A stretch of DNA of 41,535 bases from Winogradskyella sp. KYW1333 (GTDB lineage Bacteria; Bacteroidota; Bacteroidia; Flavobacteriales; Flavobacteriaceae), in the NCBI RefSeq assembly GCF_003335675.1, contig NZ_QPHL01000007.1, positions 1 through 41,535 on the forward strand. Reading direction: 5' to 3'. Shown piece by piece: positions 9,128-17,181 of the stretch (positions within the stretch are counted from its first letter, which is position 1; the number at the start of each line of letters is the position of its first letter). Below the pieces are notes generated by a model. The model did not search any database. It was not told the DNA's origin and worked only from the letters and a program-made list of their open reading frames with translations. A program made the translations under genes and the position numbers.

Positions 9128-11371
9128 TTATTTCACATTTATGGTAACTTCTGATGTAATATTCCGTGATGAATTTCCAATTCTCAAACTATAACTACCT
9201 GGTTCTACTGTCCAAGCTTTTTGAGAAACATCATAGTACGCTAATTCTTTAACTGGTAATTCTAAAGTAACCTTTTTACTTTCTCCGGAGGTTACCATCA
9301 CCTTTATAAATCCTTTTAATTCCTTTTCAGCTCTTTCAACTTCAGAATTTGATTTACTAACATATAACTGCACAATCTCTTTTCCATCCATTTCTCCAGT
9401 ATTTTCAACCTCTAAGGAAATTAAAATTGTATCATCATTAGAATACTCATTCTTATCTGTTTTAGTATTTTTAATGCTGAAAGACGTATAAGAAAGTCCA
9501 TAACCAAATGGATATAATGGCTCTACATTTTTTGTATCAAACCAACGATAACCCACCAATAATCCTTCCTCATAGGTTACAGATTTGTCGCCAGGAAAAC
9601 TATTAGTTGCATGGGCTGGAGAATCGTTTAGAGCTTTTGGCATTGTCCATGGTAATTTACCTGAAGGATTAACATCGCCTAAAAGCACATCCGCCAATGC
9701 ATTACCCCCTTCAGAACCATTAAACCAGCTCCATACCAATGCTTTTGACTTTTCTTTTATGGCCCCTAAATCAAAAGGTGCACCACCTATCATAACCACA
9801 ATCGTATTAGGATTTACCTTAAGCACCTCTTTAATAAGTTCTACTTGACCGAATGGAAGCTCTAGGTCTGCTCTATCTGAAGCTTCAGTTTCAAAATCCC
9901 TATTAGAACCTGCAAATATTATTGTAATATCCGAATATTTCGCAGTATCAATAGCATCTTGAAGCATCTTCGGATCTAACTCATCTATGGTGTCAACTCT
10001 TTCTTGTGTAACATCTCCAAAAACAGATTCCTTTTTCGGAGCATATCTTTCCTGATAACCCTCAGCATAATTAATTGTTACTGATTCTGGAAGTCTATTT
10101 TGTAATCCTTCCAATGGCGTAACTTCACGCTTTGTTTTTACACCTGCACCGAAACCACCAAGAGCATTTTTCTTTTTTGCATTATTGCCAATTACAGCAA
10201 CGGATTTAATTCTGGAAGCATCTATTGGTAAAAGTTCATTACTGTTTTTTAATAGAACTATAGATTCTGAAGCAATATCATAAGCGTCCTTAAAATGAGC
10301 TTCTGTGTTAATGATACCTTTTTTGCGGTCATTAGCTCCCATTCTTTTTACTGTATACATTAATTGCATGATACGTTTTAAGTGAATATCTATTTCATCT
10401 TCAGAGATTTTACCTACTTTAATAGAATCTATCAGTGGATCTGCTAAATAAAACTCATTAAATGGTTTTGGAGTTCCCATCTCAATATCTAAACCACTTC
10501 TCAATGAATTAACCGAAGTATGTACAGCATTCCAATCTGAAATGACAATACCTTCAAATCCCCACTCATCTCTTAAAACATCATTTAGCATGTAGCCATT
10601 CTCACACAAGTATTCTCCCCTAAATTTATTGTATGCTCCCATCATACTATAGGCCTTCGCTTCCACTACGGCATCCTTAAAAGCAGGTAGATATATTTCA
10701 CGTAGTGTACGTTCATCAATCTGTACATTTACGAAATCCCTATTGGTTTCTTGATTGTTTGTCGCATAGTGTTTTACGCACACTGCAACATCATTTTCTT
10801 GCATACCAACCACAAAGGGAACCGTGAGTTTTTTATTCAGAAACGGATCTTCTGTAAAGTATTCATAGGTTCTACCACCTAAAGGCGTTCTAATAATATT
10901 AATAGCAGGAGATAACAACACGTCCTTATCTCTGGCACGAGTTTCTTCACCGACACTAAATCCAAATGTATAGGCCAGTTCAGTATTCCATGTAGCAGAA
11001 AGTCCACCTCCAGCAGGATAGTATGTGGCAAAATCATTATCTAATCCGGCAGGCGCCCAAGAATCTCTTGAAATCTCTTCACGTACACCTAATGGACCAT
11101 CTGCCATTTTCAATTCAGGTACTCCTAAGCGTTCTACACCAGCTGTGGAAAACATACTTGTACCATGTAGCATTCCCGTTTTTTCCTCTAATGTCATTTG
11201 ACTTATTAAAGCATCTATTTCCGCGTCAAAATCATGCGTTATAGATTCACCTTGATAGGTTTTAGATAGCACTTTTTCATCCATTGAAATTTCTCTTTTA
11301 GTTGAATCCTTACAGGATATATTGATAATTGATACTGCTATAGTTGCTAATATGGTATGCTTCAATCTCAT
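9128..11371 (-). CDS. Glycoside hydrolase family 3 beta-glucosidase, lipoprotein
   Basis: A 747-residue GH3 enzyme (BglX-like) that releases glucose from the non-reducing end of beta-glucosides. The signal has a lipobox at Cys20 (INISC) followed by K-D, so it is a membrane-anchored lipoprotein of the periplasm or outer membrane. The TIM-barrel domain carries K-H-Y (200-202) and the nucleophile Asp279 in V-I-S-D-W-N. The second, alpha/beta-sandwich domain has G-S-N-R-D-F-E-T-E-A-S-D-R near 488-500, where Glu494 or Glu496 is the likely acid/base. A fibronectin III-like domain closes the protein (about 650-735). Start-to-end length matches full-length family members. It lies upstream of the regulator and susCD on the same strand, so it probably finishes the degradation of oligosaccharides brought in by this locus. 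Exact linkage specificity is unknown. Confidence 0.93.
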   Translation of the reverse strand: MRLKHTILATIAVSIINISCKDSTKREISMDEKVLSKTYQGESITHDFDAEIDALISQMTLEEKTGMLHGTSMFSTAGVERLGVPELKMADGPLGVREEISRDSWAPAGLDNDFATYYPAGGGLSATWNTELAYTFGFSVGEETRARDKDVLLSPAINIIRTPLGGRTYEYFTEDPFLNKKLTVPFVVGMQENDVAVCVKHYATNNQETNRDFVNVQIDERTLREIYLPAFKDAVVEAKAYSMMGAYNKFRGEYLCENGYMLNDVLRDEWGFEGIVISDWNAVHTSVNSLRSGLDIEMGTPKPFNEFYLADPLIDSIKVGKISEDEIDIHLKRIMQLMYTVKRMGANDRKKGIINTEAHFKDAYDIASESIVLLKNSNELLPIDASRIKSVAVIGNNAKKKNALGGFGAGVKTKREVTPLEGLQNRLPESVTINYAEGYQERYAPKKESVFGDVTQERVDTIDELDPKMLQDAIDTAKYSDITIIFAGSNRDFETEASDRADLELPFGQVELIKEVLKVNPNTIVVMIGGAPFDLGAIKEKSKALVWSWFNGSEGGNALADVLLGDVNPSGKLPWTMPKALNDSPAHATNSFPGDKSVTYEEGLLVGYRWFDTKNVEPLYPFGYGLSYTSFSIKNTKTDKNEYSNDDTILISLEVENTGEMDGKEIVQLYVSKSNSEVERAEKELKGFIKVMVTSGESKKVTLELPVKELAYYDVSQKAWTVEPGSYSLRIGNSSRNITSEVTINVK

Positions 11372-11576
11372 AAATCTTGTAATTGTATCGTTGGAAAATT
11401 TTGGTTGTAAAAAGAAATAGTTTAACTAGAAAAAACTCCTTAAAGATATTTAAACATTTTAGTTTACAACAAATAATATTGAAAATAGTTATGAGTTGAA
11501 AATACAAAAAAGCCTTATTAAATATTTGGTAGATTACCTTAAACTACACATAATTATTACTCGTTCTAAAAAATCA

Positions 11577-11604
11577 CCATTTACCGACAGTTATCCGTAA
11601 TTCA
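11577..11604 (+). repeat. 28-nt LytTR-like element, copy A
   Basis: Aligns without gaps to copies B and C. Shared bases are CCATT at 1-5, A at 7, CGACAGT at 9-15, A at 17 and ATTCA at 24-28. This is the most divergent copy after position 17, and no clear promoter or terminator follows it. Confidence 0.6.
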
Positions 11605-11799
11605 GGTCGTTTAAATTGCTACACGTCTTTTTTAAGATAACGCTCTTTTTTGATTAATCAATTTTTTCAGATTGCTCATCCGAACTAAGCCATGAATGAA
11701 ATTATCGCTTAAACTAAGACAAGCAGTTGAAAGCGCCTGTTAGGTTTACCTACTCAGCATAGTTATGTATTAAATATCTTAAAGCATAATGAGTAATAA

Positions 11800-11827
11800 C
11801 CATTAATCGACAGTTAATGTTTATTCA
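11800..11827 (+). repeat. 28-nt LytTR-like element, copy B
   Basis: Contains ACCATTAAT (11799-11807) and ACAGTTAAT (11810-11818), 11 bp apart start to start. The second fits the published LytTR half-site pattern [TA][AC][CA]GTTN[AG][TG] at all nine positions; the first fits at eight. It ends 44 bp before the TACATTTG box at 11872, a normal place for an activator site. Confidence 0.65.
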
Positions 11828-11871
11828 AAGGCTTAAAACCACTATTCAACGATTTAAAAAAAGGACTAGAT

Positions 11872-11879
11872 TACATTTG
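11872..11879 (+). promoter_or_regulatory. Flavobacterial -7 box TACATTTG
   Basis: Perfect match to TAnnTTTG. There is no TTG at 17-23 bp upstream, so the promoter would be weak unless activated; copy B of the 28-nt element stands just upstream. Transcription would begin near 11886. Confidence 0.55.
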
Positions 11880-11885
11880 TGTTAA

Positions 11886-11971
11886 GTTCAAGTAAAAATG
11901 ATTTAACCTTTAGCCCAAGTACTAATTTTATCATAAGGTTAAAAGAGCGTCCGTAGTGACGCTCTTTTTTT
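11886..11971 (+). ncRNA. Candidate small RNA, unit B (about 86 nt)
   Basis: The boundaries come from the TACATTTG box and the terminator. Inside is a 9-bp perfect inverted repeat, TTTAACCTT (11902-11910) with AAGGTTAAA (11935-11943), enclosing a 24-nt loop. It abuts directly on the terminator hairpin starting at 11944. There is no open frame of useful length. The target and function are unknown. An untranslated leader for a lost gene is the main alternative. Confidence 0.45.
11944..11971 (+). terminator. Rho-independent terminator, unit B
   Basis: Perfect 8-bp stem AGAGCGTC (11944-11951) and GACGCTCT (11958-11965) with a 6-nt loop, followed by T7. Two more A-T pairs extend the stem. No protein gene lies upstream on this strand. 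Confidence 0.85.
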
Positions 11972-12183
11972 ATATTTATGCATGACGAGAGACTTCAACG
12001 TGTGAGAAAAATATTAAAAACATTACTTTTTTAGAACGGCTTAGAATATGTTTAGTAAATAATAAAAAAAAACTAACACCATATAAATATATTAATTACA
12101 GTTTTTCTAGGCACAAAAACTTGACTTATTATCGAACCATCTTAATGAGCCTAAGAACGTAGTGAAGTACATGACGGCAATTC

Positions 12184-12211
12184 CCATTGAACGACAGTAA
12201 ATGTATATTCA
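12184..12211 (+). repeat. 28-nt LytTR-like element, copy C
   Basis: Identical to copy B at 22 of 28 positions and in the same orientation. It lies 104 bp before the second plus-strand terminator hairpin, compared with 116 bp for copy B. Confidence 0.6.
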
Positions 12212-12259
12212 ACGTTATATAAATGTTATTCGTCTTTTTAGAAAGGTTAAGGCTATGGA

Positions 12260-12356
12260 TAATAATTAATTTCGATTTAGCTATCTCATAGTAGCTGATT
12301 GATTGTGAAGCACTAAAGAGTGTTGGTTTTGTCAGATTTACCAATGCTCTTTTTTT
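12260..12356 (+). ncRNA. Candidate small RNA, unit C (boundaries uncertain)
   Basis: This parallels unit B: 28-nt element, then a hairpin (AGCTA at 12279-12283 with TAGCT at 12292-12296), then a strong terminator. The 5' end is a guess. The nearest -7-like box is TAATTTCG at 12267-12274, with one mismatch to TAnnTTTG. No protein-coding potential is seen. Confidence 0.3.
12316..12356 (+). terminator. Rho-independent terminator, unit C
   Basis: 11-bp stem with two G-U pairs, AAGAGTGTTGG (12316-12326) and CCAATGCTCTT (12341-12351), a 14-nt loop, then a T run to 12356. The sequence after the stem (T-run then ATAT) matches that of unit B. Confidence 0.8.
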
Positions 12357-12514
12357 ATATCTTTATTTCCAATCGTACTATTCTTGTTTATTGTTTTTTG
12401 TAATGAAATATCTAAAAAATGATGCTTTTTTGTCACTTGTTGTCTAAATGTTGACAAATCATTAATAGAAAAACCGTAACACTTTGTAAATAAAGTAATT
12501 ACGGTTTTCATCTG

Positions 12515-12599
12515 TACTGAAGGCGGGACTTGAACCCGCACGGCCATAATGGCCATTGGATTTTAAGTCCAACGTGTCTACCAATTCCACCACTTCAGC
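12515..12599 (-). tRNA. tRNA-Leu (anticodon TAA)
   Basis: An 85-nt class II tRNA. The acceptor is GCTGAAG/CTTCAGT with discriminator A. The anticodon loop is CTTAAAA, giving TAA (template 12563-12565). There is a long variable arm (GGCCATTATGGCC) and a T-loop with GTTCAAGTC. CCA is not encoded. It lies 43 bp downstream of tRNA-Gly and is probably co-transcribed with it. Confidence 0.96.
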
Positions 12600-12642
12600 A
12601 TCAAGGTTACGAACTGTAACCATATTGGTATATATTGTATAG

Positions 12643-12714
12643 AGCGAAAGACGGGATTTGAACCCGCGACCCTCACCTTGGCAAGGTGATGCTCTACCCC
12701 TGAGCTACTTTCGC
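12643..12714 (-). tRNA. tRNA-Gly (anticodon GCC)
   Basis: A 72-nt cloverleaf with acceptor GCGAAAG/CTTTCGC and discriminator T, as expected for bacterial tRNA-Gly. The anticodon arm CACCT-TGCCAAG-GTG gives GCC (template 12680-12682). The T-arm has GGTTCAAATCC. CCA is not encoded. Confidence 0.96.
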
Positions 12715-12813
12715 GTAGTCTTTTTAAAGAACATATTCGCTATAAAAGCGGATGCAAATTTAAAATATTTCTTAGAAAAGCAAAGTCTTTTTTTAAAATA
12801 AATAGAAATTAAA

Positions 12814-15426
12814 TTAGGCTTGTTTTTTCTTAATCAGCATACGCTTTATCTCATTAAGCTTCATTAAAGCCTCAACAGGAGTCAAGGTATTAATATCTGT
12901 ATGTAATATTTCGTCTTTAATTTCTTCTAACAATGGATCATCTAGGTTAAAGAAGCTCAACTGCATATCATCTTTAAGCGATTTTACCGTATCCGTTAAT
13001 TCTTCGCTAGAATGGGACTTTTCTAATTTTGATAATATCTTATTTGCACGACGAATAACCTGTTGTGGCATACCAGCCATCTTAGCTACATGAATTCCAA
13101 AACTATGTTCACTACCTCCTTCAACCAGTTTCCGCACAAATAGAACATTGTCCTTTAGCTCCTTAATCGCAACATTAAAGTTTTTAATCCTACCAAAGGT
13201 CTCAGTCATTTCGTTAAGCTCGTGGTAATGCGTTGCAAACAAGGTTTTTGGTCTTGCAGGATGCTCATGTAGATACTCACTAATGGCCCAAGCTATAGAA
13301 ATACCATCGTAAGTGCTTGTGCCACGACCAATTTCGTCTAGAAGCACCAAGCTTCGTTCAGAAATGTTGTTTAGAATAGATGCCGTTTCATTCATCTCAA
13401 CCATAAAGGTAGATTCGCCCATTGAGATATTATCGCTAGCACCAACACGCGTAAATATTTTATCTACCAAGCCTATTCTCGCTTCTTTTGCCGGGACAAA
13501 ACTTCCTATTTGAGCCAGCAATACTATCAAAGCTGTTTGTCTCAATATAGCTGACTTACCAGACATATTAGGTCCAGTTATCATAATGATTTGTTGTGAC
13601 TCTCTATCGAGATAAACATCATTTGCAATATAGGGCTCACCAAGTGGTAGTTGCTTTTCAATAACTGGGTGACGACCATCTTTGATATCTAATTCAAAGC
13701 TCTCATCAATCTGTGGGTAATTATATTTATTGGATTTTGCCAAACTTGCAAAGCCACATAAACAATCTAATTGACCTATCAGTTGTGCATTTTGTTGCAC
13801 CTGAATAATGAATTGGTGCATCCAAAGCACTAGCTCAGAAAACAGTTGTTGTTCAATGGCTAAAATACGCTCTTCTGCACCGAGAATCTTAGCTTCATAT
13901 TCCTTTAATTCTTCAGTAATATAACGCTCCGCATTAACCAGGGTTTGTTTTCTAATCCATTCCTCTGGTACCTTATCTTTATGTGTATTCCTAACTTCTA
14001 TATAATAGCCGAATACATTGTTAGACGCTATTTTTAGCGATGGAATTCCTGTACATTCACTTTCACGTTTTAGCATAGCATCTAGGTAATCCTTACCTGA
14101 CTTTGACAATCCTCTTAGCTCATCTAATTCTTGAGAATAACCTTCAGCAATTGTATTACCCTTCAATACATTGACTGGAGCTTCTTCATTAAGTGTTTGC
14201 TTTATCTTATCCCTTATTAAATCACAATTATTTAGATTCTCACCAATGACTTTTAGAGCTTCATTTTCACAAGTTTCTGCCAAAGATTTTATCGGCACAA
14301 TTGCTTCCAATGAATTCTTTAAATGAATCACTTCGCGAGGACTCACTCTAGTCGTTGCAATTTTTGAGATAAGACGTTCTACATCACCAATATGCTTTAT
14401 TTGCGCTTGTATTTTTTGAAGAACCGCTTCATTATCTAGGAAAAACTTTACAATCTCATGTCGTTGCTTTATCTTATCTGCATGCTTTAGCGGTAAGGCT
14501 AACCATCGTTTTAAAGTTCGCCCTCCCATCGCAGAAATGGTCTTGTCAATAACGTTAATAAGTGTAACTGCATTTGCATTTGTGGAATGGTACAACTCTA
14601 AATTTCTAATAGTGAACTTATCCATCCACACATAATCATCAGTTGCAATCCTTGATATGGCCGCAATATGCTCTAACCTGTTATGCCGAGTTTCATATAA
14701 ATAATGTAGCACCACACCAGAAGCTATAATACCCTCATATAAATCTTCAATCCCAAAGCCTTTTAGAGTAGTAGTATTAAAATGTTTGGTTAAGGTTTGG
14801 TGAGCATAATCGGCTTGAAATACCCAATCTTCCATATAAAATGTATGGAAGTCATTTCCAAAAGTTTTAATAAACTCCGTTCTACATTGTTTGGATATTA
14901 AAACTTCACTAGGACTAAAATTCTGGAGTAACTTATCTACATATTCTAAATCACCTTGAGATGTTAAAAATTCTCCAGTAGAAATATCTAAGAAGGAAAC
15001 ACCAATATGTTTTTTATCAAAATGGACCGCACATAAAAAGTTGTTTGATTTTGAGTGCAGTATATCATCATTCAACGCTACACCAGGTGTTACCAATTCC
15101 GTTACACCGCGTTTTACAATTTTTTTGGTTTGCTTAGGGTCTTCTAATTGATCGCAAATCGCTACACGTTCACCTGCTCTCACCAACTTTGGCAAATACG
15201 TATTTAACGAATGGTGTGGAAATCCTGCCAGTTCTGTTTCACTTTCGCTACCTGCGCCTCGCTTTGTTAGAATTATATCTAAAATCTTAGATGCTTTTAT
15301 GGCATCACCACCAAAGGTTTCATAGAAATCACCAACTCTAAACAACAATAAAGCATCGGGATACTTTGCTTTAATAGCATTGTATTGCTTCATTAATGGT
15401 GTTTCTTTTTTTGCCTTTTTAGCCAA
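12814..15426 (-). CDS. mutS: DNA mismatch repair ATPase MutS
   Basis: MutS binds mispaired bases and starts mismatch repair. I choose the TTG at 15426 (870 residues) because it gives [16 protein letters not shown], the usual N-terminus in this group. A TTG 16 codons further out adds an atypical extension, and that upstream TTG may instead be a -33 element, with TACATTTT 16 bp downstream. Visible features are the mismatch-binding F-Y-E motif near residue 34 (G-D-F-Y-E-T-F), the connector/core/clamp region, Walker A G-P-N-M-S-G-K-S (about 618-625), Walker B with [15 protein letters not shown], and a C-terminal dimerisation helix. It is divergent from the methyltransferase at 15537. Confidence 0.96.
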   Translation of the reverse strand: MAKKAKKETPLMKQYNAIKAKYPDALLLFRVGDFYETFGGDAIKASKILDIILTKRGAGSESETELAGFPHHSLNTYLPKLVRAGERVAICDQLEDPKQTKKIVKRGVTELVTPGVALNDDILHSKSNNFLCAVHFDKKHIGVSFLDISTGEFLTSQGDLEYVDKLLQNFSPSEVLISKQCRTEFIKTFGNDFHTFYMEDWVFQADYAHQTLTKHFNTTTLKGFGIEDLYEGIIASGVVLHYLYETRHNRLEHIAAISRIATDDYVWMDKFTIRNLELYHSTNANAVTLINVIDKTISAMGGRTLKRWLALPLKHADKIKQRHEIVKFFLDNEAVLQKIQAQIKHIGDVERLISKIATTRVSPREVIHLKNSLEAIVPIKSLAETCENEALKVIGENLNNCDLIRDKIKQTLNEEAPVNVLKGNTIAEGYSQELDELRGLSKSGKDYLDAMLKRESECTGIPSLKIASNNVFGYYIEVRNTHKDKVPEEWIRKQTLVNAERYITEELKEYEAKILGAEERILAIEQQLFSELVLWMHQFIIQVQQNAQLIGQLDCLCGFASLAKSNKYNYPQIDESFELDIKDGRHPVIEKQLPLGEPYIANDVYLDRESQQIIMITGPNMSGKSAILRQTALIVLLAQIGSFVPAKEARIGLVDKIFTRVGASDNISMGESTFMVEMNETASILNNISERSLVLLDEIGRGTSTYDGISIAWAISEYLHEHPARPKTLFATHYHELNEMTETFGRIKNFNVAIKELKDNVLFVRKLVEGGSEHSFGIHVAKMAGMPQQVIRRANKILSKLEKSHSSEELTDTVKSLKDDMQLSFFNLDDPLLEEIKDEILHTDINTLTPVEALMKLNEIKRMLIKKKQA

Positions 15427-15536
15427 GAGTTTTGTGTATTTTTGTCTAAAATGTAAGTGTGCTAATTTAGCCAAATAGCTTAGTTATATAAAGTAAAAAA
15501 GCTATAAGTTATCTACAATTAGACCAAGATTTCAAC

Positions 15537-16076
15537 ATGCGAAAGTTAAAAAACGAAGAATTAGACCGATTAGATATTTCAGAATTTAAACAAGCTGACA
15601 AGTCACCTATTATAATAATTCTTGATAATATTAGAAGTTTAAATAATATTGGTTCGGTGTTTAGAACCAGTGATGCCTTTTTAATTGAGAAAATTTATCT
15701 CTGTGGAATAACAGCCCAACCACCACATAACGATATTAGAAAAACGGCTTTAGGAAGCACAGAATCTGTAAGTTGGGAATACCATGAAAACACAATTAAT
15801 GTAATTGACAAGTTAAAATCTGAAGGCGTCATTATATGCTCAATTGAACAAGCAGAAAACGCCACATTTCTCAATACTTTTGAACCTCAACTAAATACTA
15901 AATATGCCTTTGTTTTTGGAAACGAAGTTAAAGGTGTACAGCAAGATGTGGTTGACAATAGTGATGTTGTGATTGAAATCCCTCAATATGGCACCAAGCA
16001 TTCCCTAAATATCTCTGTAAGCGCTGGTGTGGTAATATGGGATGTGTTTTCTAAAATTAAAAGTTTAAAATCTTGA
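15537..16076 (+). CDS. TrmH/SpoU-family RNA 2'-O-methyltransferase, short form
   Basis: A 179-residue SPOUT enzyme that transfers methyl from S-adenosylmethionine to a ribose 2'-OH in tRNA or rRNA. The three SpoU motifs are present: N-N-I-G-S-V-F-R-T (about 36-44), F-G-N-E-V-K-G-V (about 127-134) and I-P-Q-Y-G-T-K-H-S-L-N-I-S-V (about 148-161). The N-terminal L30e-like substrate-binding domain found in RlmB is absent, so the target cannot be assigned. It starts a tight run of three overlapping genes. A TAnnTTTG box (TATTTTTG, 15437-15444) lies upstream inside the 5' end of mutS, but without a clear -33 partner. Confidence 0.9.
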   Translation: MRKLKNEELDRLDISEFKQADKSPIIIILDNIRSLNNIGSVFRTSDAFLIEKIYLCGITAQPPHNDIRKTALGSTESVSWEYHENTINVIDKLKSEGVIICSIEQAENATFLNTFEPQLNTKYAFVFGNEVKGVQQDVVDNSDVVIEIPQYGTKHSLNISVSAGVVIWDVFSKIKSLKS

Positions 16077-16525
16077 ATATAACAAACAAAAAAATATTTC
16101 CAATTTCGTTAGTCGTAATAGGTATAATTGTAATTCTATTTTCTACGGGATTATCAATCTTGGCCTATGCCTTACTAGGAATCCCAGCAGGTAACCTCAT
16201 CATTTGGTTTGGTTTCATATCTATTCAACTCGCAGTCTATAGCTTTAACAAAGGTTTTAAGGCTAGCAAATCCATGGTCGGAAAATTTATCCGTATTCTT
16301 ATGTTGGTCTTGACCATAGTTTCAATTTTGTGGTTTGGTATTGCATTTCTACTATCTGGAAATTTTAATTTTGATTTTAGCTCAAGTGCTACCGGATATC
16401 TCGTTAGTCCAGAAGCATCCATTCTTTACTGGAATATTATATATGTATTGATTGTGACACTAATTGTATTAATGATTACACATTCACTTTTAAGATATTT
16501 TGAATGCCTTAAAGACACTAAATGA
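16073..16525 (+). CDS. Small integral membrane protein, unknown function
   Basis: 150 residues from a TTG at 16073 that overlaps the stop of the previous gene (TTGA); no ATG occurs until about residue 69, so the TTG is the best start. Four hydrophobic segments are visible at about 10-30, 34-55, 72-95 and 118-142. The segment between the last two is short and polar. I do not recognise the family. The gene is sandwiched, with overlaps at both ends, between two methyltransferase genes, so it is co-translated with them. A functional link is not implied by the sequence alone. Confidence 0.75.
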   Translation: MNITNKKIFPISLVVIGIIVILFSTGLSILAYALLGIPAGNLIIWFGFISIQLAVYSFNKGFKASKSMVGKFIRILMLVLTIVSILWFGIAFLLSGNFNFDFSSSATGYLVSPEASILYWNIIYVLIVTLIVLMITHSLLRYFECLKDTK

Positions 16526-17181
16526 TATCTTCATCAAAACAAGCTTGGCCAACAAGAGATACCATGACTCAGATTTATGATAAGCATTTTTGGGGCGGAG
16601 AAGAGTTTGATTTTTATTCTGGATATGGTTCGCATGATTTACAAATTGTTCAACCTTACATTGACGCGATTAGAACGTTTTTTGAATTGCATAATCAAAA
16701 CCTAATTGTTTGCGACCTTGGATGTGGTGATTTTAATGTTGGAAAGCAACTTGTTGAATTTACTGAATCATTCATTGCTATTGATATTGTAGAAAACCTA
16801 ATCAAAAGAAACAAAGCATTATTTAAGGCAGATAATTTAGAGTTTTATTGTTTAGATATTTCCCAAGATGAATTACCAAAAGCAGATTGTATTATCCTGA
16901 GGCAAGTCCTTCAGCATTTATCAAATAATGAAATAATTCGAATTGTAAGAAAGCTATCAAACTATAAATATATTGTACTTACTGAGCATATTCCAATCGG
17001 TGAATTCACTGTTAACAAAGATGTTATTTCTGGTCAAGGAATTCGCCTAAAATATAATAGTGGTGTAGATTTACTGGCAACGCCTTTTAATCTCAAAGTG
17101 AAAAAGGAAATACTACTGAATGAAATAAAATTAGGCACTAATAAAGGAATAATTAAAACTGTTTTATACGAATTGTTCTAG
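16522..17181 (+). CDS. Class I SAM-dependent methyltransferase, substrate unknown
   Basis: 219 residues; the ATG overlaps the stop of the preceding gene (ATGA). Motif I is V-C-D-L-G-C-G-D-F-N-V-G (about 63-74), the acidic end of beta-2 is A-I-D-I-V, and a later L-R-Q-V-L-Q-H-L-S segment matches the post-motif region of small-molecule methyltransferases. No substrate domain is recognisable. The opening W-P-T-R-D-T-M-T-Q-I-Y may be a lid helix. Its stop shares a palindromic CTAG with the stop of the convergent folK fusion gene, leaving no room for a terminator between them. Confidence 0.85.
   Translation: MISSSKQAWPTRDTMTQIYDKHFWGGEEFDFYSGYGSHDLQIVQPYIDAIRTFFELHNQNLIVCDLGCGDFNVGKQLVEFTESFIAIDIVENLIKRNKALFKADNLEFYCLDISQDELPKADCIILRQVLQHLSNNEIIRIVRKLSNYKYIVLTEHIPIGEFTVNKDVISGQGIRLKYNSGVDLLATPFNLKVKKEILLNEIKLGTNKGIIKTVLYELF

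Larger units (their letters stand above)
11372..12514. other. 1.1-kb intergenic region: repeats and small-RNA-like units, no clear protein gene
   Basis: Short open frames here (for example 12129-12344 minus) have no family features and low-complexity composition, so I leave them out. The region holds three related 28-nt elements (11577, 11800, 12184), a TAnnTTTG promoter box (11872), two intrinsic terminators on the plus strand (11944, 12316), and a 12-bp perfect palindrome TTGATTAATCAA at 11650-11661. The last part, 12357-12514, shows nothing I can name. Confidence 0.6.

Noticed and set aside
12129..12556. Two open frames of about 70 codons on the minus strand beside the tRNA genes
   Set aside because: No family features, poor composition, and one overlaps tRNA-Leu.
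15427..15474. Longer MutS start at a TTG 16 codons upstream
   Set aside because: The extra residues are not typical for MutS, and that TTG is well placed as a -33 element; the TTG at 15426 gives the usual N-terminus.
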